This document shows, piece by piece, positions 58,871 through 64,000 of a stretch of DNA of 64,000 nt. The stretch is from contig QAOA01005496.1 in the NCBI GenBank assembly GCA_003255065.1, positions 1 through 64,000 on the forward strand, read 5' to 3'. Position 1 is the first letter of the stretch, and each line of letters starts with the position of its first letter. The notes beneath the pieces were generated by a model. That model made no database searches. It was not told the DNA's origin and worked only from the letters and a program-made list of their open reading frames with translations. Both the position numbers and the translations under genes were made by a program. Source of the DNA: Cercis canadensis (taxonomy: Eukaryota; Streptophyta; Magnoliopsida; Fabales; Fabaceae).

Positions 58871-59386
58871 AAATTACTCCACAGTTCACAGGTAGCTTTC
58901 GCACACTCCCTTTTTTCGTGCGCAAACTGTTCGTCATCTTCTCTGCACTCCTTAGTGTTGAAAGCTACTGTACCATCTCATCGGCCCCAATCGCTTCTTC
59001 ACAAGCTGCAACAAACAGTCCCATAGAACAGGTACTTGACGTTTACCTTTCTGATTGTTTTGAACAAATGCTTTTTGATTCTGTCTTTGAACAATTTCAT
59101 GCGCATTTATAATCAATCTGTTCATACACAGATCAAGAGGAAAGGAAAATTACTCCACAGTTCACAGGTAGCTTTCGCACACTCCCTTTTTTCGTGCGCT
59201 AACTTTTCGTCGTCTTCTCTGCACTCCTTAGTGTTGAAAGCTACTGTACCATCTCATTGGCCCCAATCGCTTCTTCACAAGCTGCAACAAACAGTCCCAT
59301 AGAATAGGTACTTGACGTTTACCTTTCTGATTGTTTTGAGCAAATGCTTTTTGATTCTGTCTTTGAACAATTTCATGCGCATTTAT
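58827..59386. repeat. ~280-bp direct tandem duplication
   Basis: Units 58827-59110 and 59111-59386 both begin 'aatcaatctgttcatacaca' and end 'tttcatgcgcattta'. The second lacks 8 bp ('agtaaatt'). The unit contains a plus-strand stretch beginning CTTAGTGTTGAAAGCTACTG with GCTTCTTCACAAGCTGCAAC, GC-richer than its surroundings and exon-like, but no family is recognised. Confidence 0.85.
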
Positions 59387-59459
59387 TTTCACCAATTGCT
59401 TAATCTTCGTTGTATTGTTAATGCCTCTGTTTCGTTTGGGACCCCTTTTAGTGTTGGCA

Positions 59460-60228
59460 CTGTGTGGTAACCCCGTAAGTTTCACAGAAGAATATAAATA
59501 GTTAGCTGAATTACACAACGGAATATACTTTCTTGGAAATCTTAAGCGATTACATTTTGGGTTATTTACTTGTTCTGAATTTTTTTTATGTTGCTAAACT
59601 GTGGACTTCCATGTCAGTAGTTGTACTTTGTAAACATCTGCTTATGGGCATGTTCAATACCAATCATGTAGGATTATTATCATTATGGATTTCACTTTCC
59701 ATTGTTTTGGATCAATACTAAATAGCATGAATTCAGTTTTAAAAGGCCTGTTGTTACTTTATAATTTTTCTTAGATTGCCAGATAAAGATGGATGTTCTG
59801 TTTTTGGATTGTTTATTAATCTGTCATACTTTCTTTAGACTTAAGTACTATTTTCTTTCCCCTTAAATAAATCTTGAAATATGTAGTTCTTATCAATACA
59901 TAATGTAAATTGTTGATTCCTAAAGAAAATAAGTCAGCTACAATATTTAAACTTCTTGTATTTTTGTAAATAATTCATTTCTTAGTAGGTGAGAGGATTT
60001 AAAATATACTATATTATGCCTATATTCTAAGTTAAATTGTTTTTAATTTAAATGATGATTTATAAATTGATATATCTTATTGAACCAATTTATATGTGGT
60101 TTGCTTGCCAGAAGTAGCAGAAAAGGTACCTAATTTAAGTATGGGATGTTCTGTTAATCTTACTAATTCCATGAACAATACGCCAGTGAAGGTTGGGTGT
60201 GCTTTGGCAAAATTAAGTATAGGATGTT
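59460..60228. repeat. Segmental duplication block S, partial copy 3
   Basis: Begins 'gtgtggtaaccccgtaagtt' as at 36396 and follows S1/S2 with deletions, to 'gctttggcaaaatta' at 60228. It then changes abruptly to NLR coding sequence, so the breakpoint lies inside the NLR gene. Confidence 0.75.
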
Positions 60229-62666
60229 TTGAGAATGAATGTTAATGCCTTCTTTTAGTTGTAGTGCCAAAACCCGAGATGCTTCATACTTATCAGGCAT
60301 CTTGAAATCTCCCATTGAAAGAATCTCCAATGACAATCTTGTAGCTATCCAACTCGTCAAAGAACAGGTTCCTCAGCAAAACAGCAACATTTGGGACGTA
60401 CATGTCTAGCGTTGTCAATTGATGCATGACTCAAGTCAGCAAGACTAGCATTTTGACTTTGTTCTATCTGCCCTTCAGCCTCCCACTGGATTGAATTGTT
60501 TCTCATATACAACTCTTCCAAACTATTCAACCTTGATATTACATTAGGTGTGATCACTCTAAGTTTTGAGCAATTACTTATGTCAAGCAATTGTAGCTTC
60601 CCCAATTTCCCTAATTCACTCAGCAAATTTTCAAATTTAGATCCGGCAGGGCTGAGGATTCTTAAATTCTTCAGCTCTCCTATGATGGGTAAGTTGCCAT
60701 CAATCTTGCATTGCTCCAAACAAAGCATTCTAAGGTTTTTTAGGGAATTAATTGTGCTAGGTAACTTTGAAAACCTAATACCAGGCAATATCAATACCTT
60801 CAGGTTTTTCATTCCTTCAAAAAAGTTGTGTGGTATTCTTAAAAAGGGATCACTACTGTCAATATGTAAGACTTTGAGTCTAGGACAATTCATCTCTTCA
60901 AGAAGCTCATCAATAAAATCACAGTAGTGTAAAGAAATAGTTGTATACCTTTCAAGTTCATTGCTGTCAGGCCATTCATCTAGTTTACCATTTCTCACTG
61001 TAAATACACGCTGCTCCTTAGATGTTATCGAGAGAGCAACATTGTGAACCATATGATGCATGGTGAAATGATCACTAGAATAACTGTCCAGCAACAAACT
61101 GAAGTCTTTTAATTTGGTAACCAATGCACCTACTCTATTTCGAGCTTCTCTCATCATATTTACACCTTGAAACACACACAAACCAATGTCGTACTTCAGT
61201 AAGTCCATAATTAACGGATCATTACCCATTCGAGCACAAAGTAAGAATGTAGACTTGAGTTCCTCATTTTCTAGATGATTATAACTCAACTTCACAGAAA
61301 ACTCCACGGATTCCTGCATTTCTGTGAATTCTCTCCCTTTAAGTTGCTGAAGGGCATCTTTCCACACAATGGAGTTCTTATTTCTTAATGCCCTTCCAAT
61401 TGTAACAATTGCCATAGGCAATCCTGCACATTTCTTGGCAACACTAGCTGCCAATGTTGACAATTTAAAAGCTTTCTCAAGTCCAGCCATCTTCTCAAAC
61501 AAAGTCTCAACTTCCTTTTCATCTAAGACTCCCATGGGAAAAATTAATTTTTTATCAACATCCATTTGATTAGACAATACTTCTCTATTTCTAGAAGTTA
61601 GTAAAATTTTGCACCGTTTGTTATCACCAAGGGATGTTACCTTTTTTGACATTTTGTCATCAAATTCAGGTATATCTTTGGCAGCCCCATGGTTGACACT
61701 ACTATCCAAGCTAGGTATTTCTTTGGCACTCCCCTGGCTAAGACTGTCATCAAAGTCAGGTCTGTCTTTGGCATTCTCCTGCCTAAGACTGTCATCAAAG
61801 TTAGGTCTATCTTTTGCAGTCCTCTCATTGAAATTATCATCATCATCAAATGGGATGCCTAACTTACTCAAGTCTATTCCATCCCAAAGGTCATCTAGGA
61901 TTATAAGGGTATTCTCTTTCTTTAATCTCCTTCGTATATGACCTGCTCTTTCAATTTCACTGCCTTCTTCCAATCTTAACCCCAACATGTCAACAATTTG
62001 GCCTTGGATTTTCTTCACATCCAGATTGCTTGTTATGTTTGCCATGACCACCACATAGAACAACTTCTTTTCCTGAGCTCTCTTGGCCACTTCTTTGACC
62101 AAAGTTGTCTTACCCACACCACCTAGCCCATGGATCCCAATCCTCCCAACATTCGAGTTTTCAAGTACTTTCAGAATATCTTCTATAATCTTATTTCTTG
62201 ATTCAAACCTTTCATAGCCATTGTTAGACAAAGCTGCATTCATTGACGACGTCGGGCCTGGATGATGAGAAACTGACCCATCTACTTTGGCATCTTCTAG
62301 CAGTTCATCAACCTGCAGTTTCATCTTTGTTGCTTTTTTGCCAAACTTATGCCTTAACCACAAATTAGGAGAGGAGGAGCATCTTGCCTTTCCATGCCCT
62401 TCATCTTTTTGAAACTCTTCATGTGCCTTATTCATCTTATCCACTTCTTCTAACCAATGTCAAACATCAGTTTTAATCTCCTCAGCATTTCTTTCAGCAG
62501 CATCAACTTTTTGTTGCACCCTATCTCTTTTATCTTTGAGACTCGTGGCTTTAGCTTTTAGCTCCTCAATATGGGTCTTGTAGCAAAAAAGGTAACCCAG
62601 CTGCCGCCCACCCGATTTTACGACAAAATCGATTGCTGGTTGAAAAACGGCAGATAAAAACTCCAT
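60229..62666 (-). pseudogene. RPS2-like CC-NBS-LRR gene, broken and 3'-truncated
   Basis: From the ATG at 62666: an RPS2-type coiled coil, an in-frame TGA at codon 69 (62462-62460), then one open frame of 695 codons to 60357. Motifs (numbered from the ATG): P-loop GLGGVGKTT (~180), kinase-2 LIILDDLWD (~254), RNBS-B CKILLTSRN, GLPL CAGLPMAIVT, MHD replaced by MHH (~536), then LRRs (LKVLILPGIRFSKLPSTI). Four 15-residue repeats sit between kinase-2 and RNBS-B. Frameshifts near 60421 and 60313 scramble the LRR end, and coding stops at 60229. NLRs of this class are cytosolic or membrane-attached sensors of pathogen effectors. A product could start at a downstream Met, but would lack part of the coiled coil. 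Confidence 0.9.
61644..61823 (-). repeat. 4 x 45-bp coding repeat inside the NB-ARC domain
   Basis: Encodes four units of 15 residues: RTAKDRPNFDDSLRQ, ENAKDRPDFDDSLSQ, GSAKEIPSLDSSVNH, GAAKDIPEFDDKMSK. The consensus is xxAKDxPxFDDSLxQ. They follow GIPFDDDDNFNE and precede VTSLGDNKRCKILLTS. In ordinary RPS2-like NLRs, GIPF is followed within about 5-8 residues by CKILLTSR. The units differ at 20-50 percent of residues but keep the frame. Confidence 0.9.
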
Positions 62667-63139
62667 TTTTGTTCTTCTTTATTTTCCTCTACTATAAAGA
62701 GTAAATAACTAAACATAAGATTAAGATAAGTAACAAAATCAAGAAAGCAAAAACAAAATATAAAAAAATCTCACCTATCTTTCAAACAAGATACTATAAA
62801 GAGTAAACTAAACATTAGATTAAGATAAGTAACAAAATCAAGAAAGCAAAATGAAATAACAAAATCTTACCTCACTTTCAAACAGGAATCAAGTGAAATT
62901 CATAGCTTGTTGGGCCAATCTCTCTCAGAAGAACATTGTCGTTTGCCAAATTAACAAGTAGAATTGGAAACCCTGACACCATGGAACACAAGCAAATGAA
63001 CCAATTCCAAATTCTACTTGGATGATATTTTAAATGTGCTCACTGCATGCTTGCTTGCTTGTTTAGTTAATTGAGATGAGCTTGAGGTTTTAGAACTTGG
63101 TGGTGAAGTGGAGGATTAACAAACAAGGACAAAGAGGGT
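62667..63139. other. 5' flank of the NLR with a duplicated leader segment
   Basis: A tandem duplication of about 100 bp (62691-62792 and 62793-62886) begins 'actataaagagtaaa'. On the minus strand each unit carries a possible 5'-UTR splice donor: GATAG before GTGAGAT, and GTGAG before GTAAGAT. The ATG at 62666 follows an 'aataaag' that could act as acceptor. Nothing else is recognised. Confidence 0.45.
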
Positions 63140-63610
63140 CCATGCCACTAGCTTTTGCACCCTCCCTCGTAAATATTGGCACATGCCACTGCCTCATTGG
63201 CCATCCCAACCTTATAGAAATATTATTATCTCAATTATTTGATTTGAATATGTCATTTACTCTATGGCCTTTTCTGTCGTGTACCACGTGATAGTGATAT
63301 TCACATTGGGTACTAGCTACTGCACCCTCCCTCCCTCCCTCGCAAATATTGTCACCTAGGCACTACCCCATTGGCCATCCCATCCTCATAAAAATATTAT
63401 TATCTAAATTATTTGATTTGAATGTATAAAAAATATTAAAATAATAATATAAAATAATAATTTTTTATATAAATAAATTTAATTTTTATTAATGGATTTA
63501 AAATCTTATTCATACTTTGTAATTTTATTTTTTGTGATTTTCATAACAATACTAATTTTAAAATGCGAATTAAAACCAAACCTTTTCAATGAAAATAAGA
63601 TAGCCTAACT
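63140..63610. repeat. Tandem ~165-bp repeats related to W1
   Basis: Two units starting near 63142 and 63313 share 'gcaccctccct' and 'cattggccatccca', then 'aatattattatct'. The same units are at 33309-33440 and 34605-34930, there separated by a hAT element and a solo LTR. This gives the empty site for both insertions. Confidence 0.7.
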
Positions 63611-63628
63611 TAGCAACTACCTCTATTG

Positions 63629-64000
63629 TATCAGAATTGCCTATATTAAACCAACAGAAGTTTGTAGTTCCTGCTCAAGAAACCCACATCTTCTTGTAAG
63701 TTGCTACCATGTTCCTGGTAATTAGGTTCAGATTCTTTCTGCAGGTTTGTGTTATGGAATTATACCTGACTGAGTTGCTAATTCTTTTATTTTGGAGCTT
63801 AACATAACTCTTTTAACATTGGGTCTGTCCATGTGACTGTTTTATAGTTCAATAACAGTAAAACTCATGTTACCTATGTTTATTCAAGTAATGAAGGTTA
63901 TATTTCTTCAATCATCAGTGTATTATTCTGGTTAAATTTAATGTAGTCAACTTCGGCCAGCATGGACTTGATGTATAGAAACCATATGAATCTTATATTT
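63629..64000. repeat. Start of another S-type spacer (continues beyond window)
   Basis: Matches 36926-37300 of S2 ('agaattgcctatattaaacc' at both) with few differences. It suggests that the duplicated array continues to the right of the window. Confidence 0.75.

Noticed and set aside
61609..61941. Plus-strand Leu/Ser-rich open frame of 110 codons
   Set aside because: It is the antisense of the 45-bp coding repeats in the NLR; the minus-strand reading carries the conserved NB-ARC motifs.

Overview
This is nuclear DNA from a land plant, almost certainly a woody eudicot; I cannot name the species from sequence alone. The evidence is AT-rich DNA with GT-AG introns, LRR receptor kinases with non-RD kinase domains, an RPS2-type CC-NBS-LRR (NLR) gene, and plant Ty3/gypsy, Ty1/copia, SINE, LINE, hAT, PIF/Harbinger and Mutator-like elements. 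The window is a mixed immune-receptor cluster. All receptor genes and receptor remnants lie on the minus strand.

Layout, left to right. 1-5633: a decayed Ty3/gypsy gag-protease element whose 3' LTR is inserted in an NLR LRR exon. 5634-7113: two LRR exons from the 3' end of that NLR, with a SINE in the intron. 7115-7843: 3' end of a Ty1/copia element. 7844-10282: spacer block S1. 10283-20788: LRR-RLK copy 1 (five exons); its introns hold a foldback MITE and a solo LTR that itself contains a Pack-type PIF/Harbinger element carrying host gene fragments. 20789-23787: upstream block U1 with a hAT element. 23788-26535: truncated copia. 26536-31276: fragments and a 564-base gap. 31277-36420: block W1 with a hAT element and a small solo LTR. 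36421-38809: spacer S2. 38810-49588: LRR-RLK copy 2 (six exons). 49181-53729: a 2.27-kb direct repeat joined at one N, probably an assembly artefact. 53730-55179: block U2. 56093-58870: block W2. 59460-60228: partial spacer S3. 60229-62666: N-terminal two thirds of an RPS2-like NLR pseudogene. 63140-64000: more W/S-type repeats.

The blocks repeat in the order S-RLK-U-W, with a period of about 28.6 kb (S1 to S2), so the locus expanded by tandem segmental duplication. The paralogous copies act as dated empty sites: they give target-site duplications for several transposons and show which insertions came after the duplication.

The two RLK copies are EFR/Xa21-like (LRR subfamily XII) and look structurally complete. 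Copy 2 carries changes in two kinase motifs (glycine loop and APE) and may be signalling-impaired. The NLR is broken (premature stop, two frameshifts, truncation) but has an unusual feature: four tandem 15-residue repeats inside the NB-ARC domain. Single N characters at 39960, 51455 and 57217 sit between repeated sequence and mark unmerged contig overlaps, so the apparent third RLK copy near 51.8 kb should not be counted as a gene.
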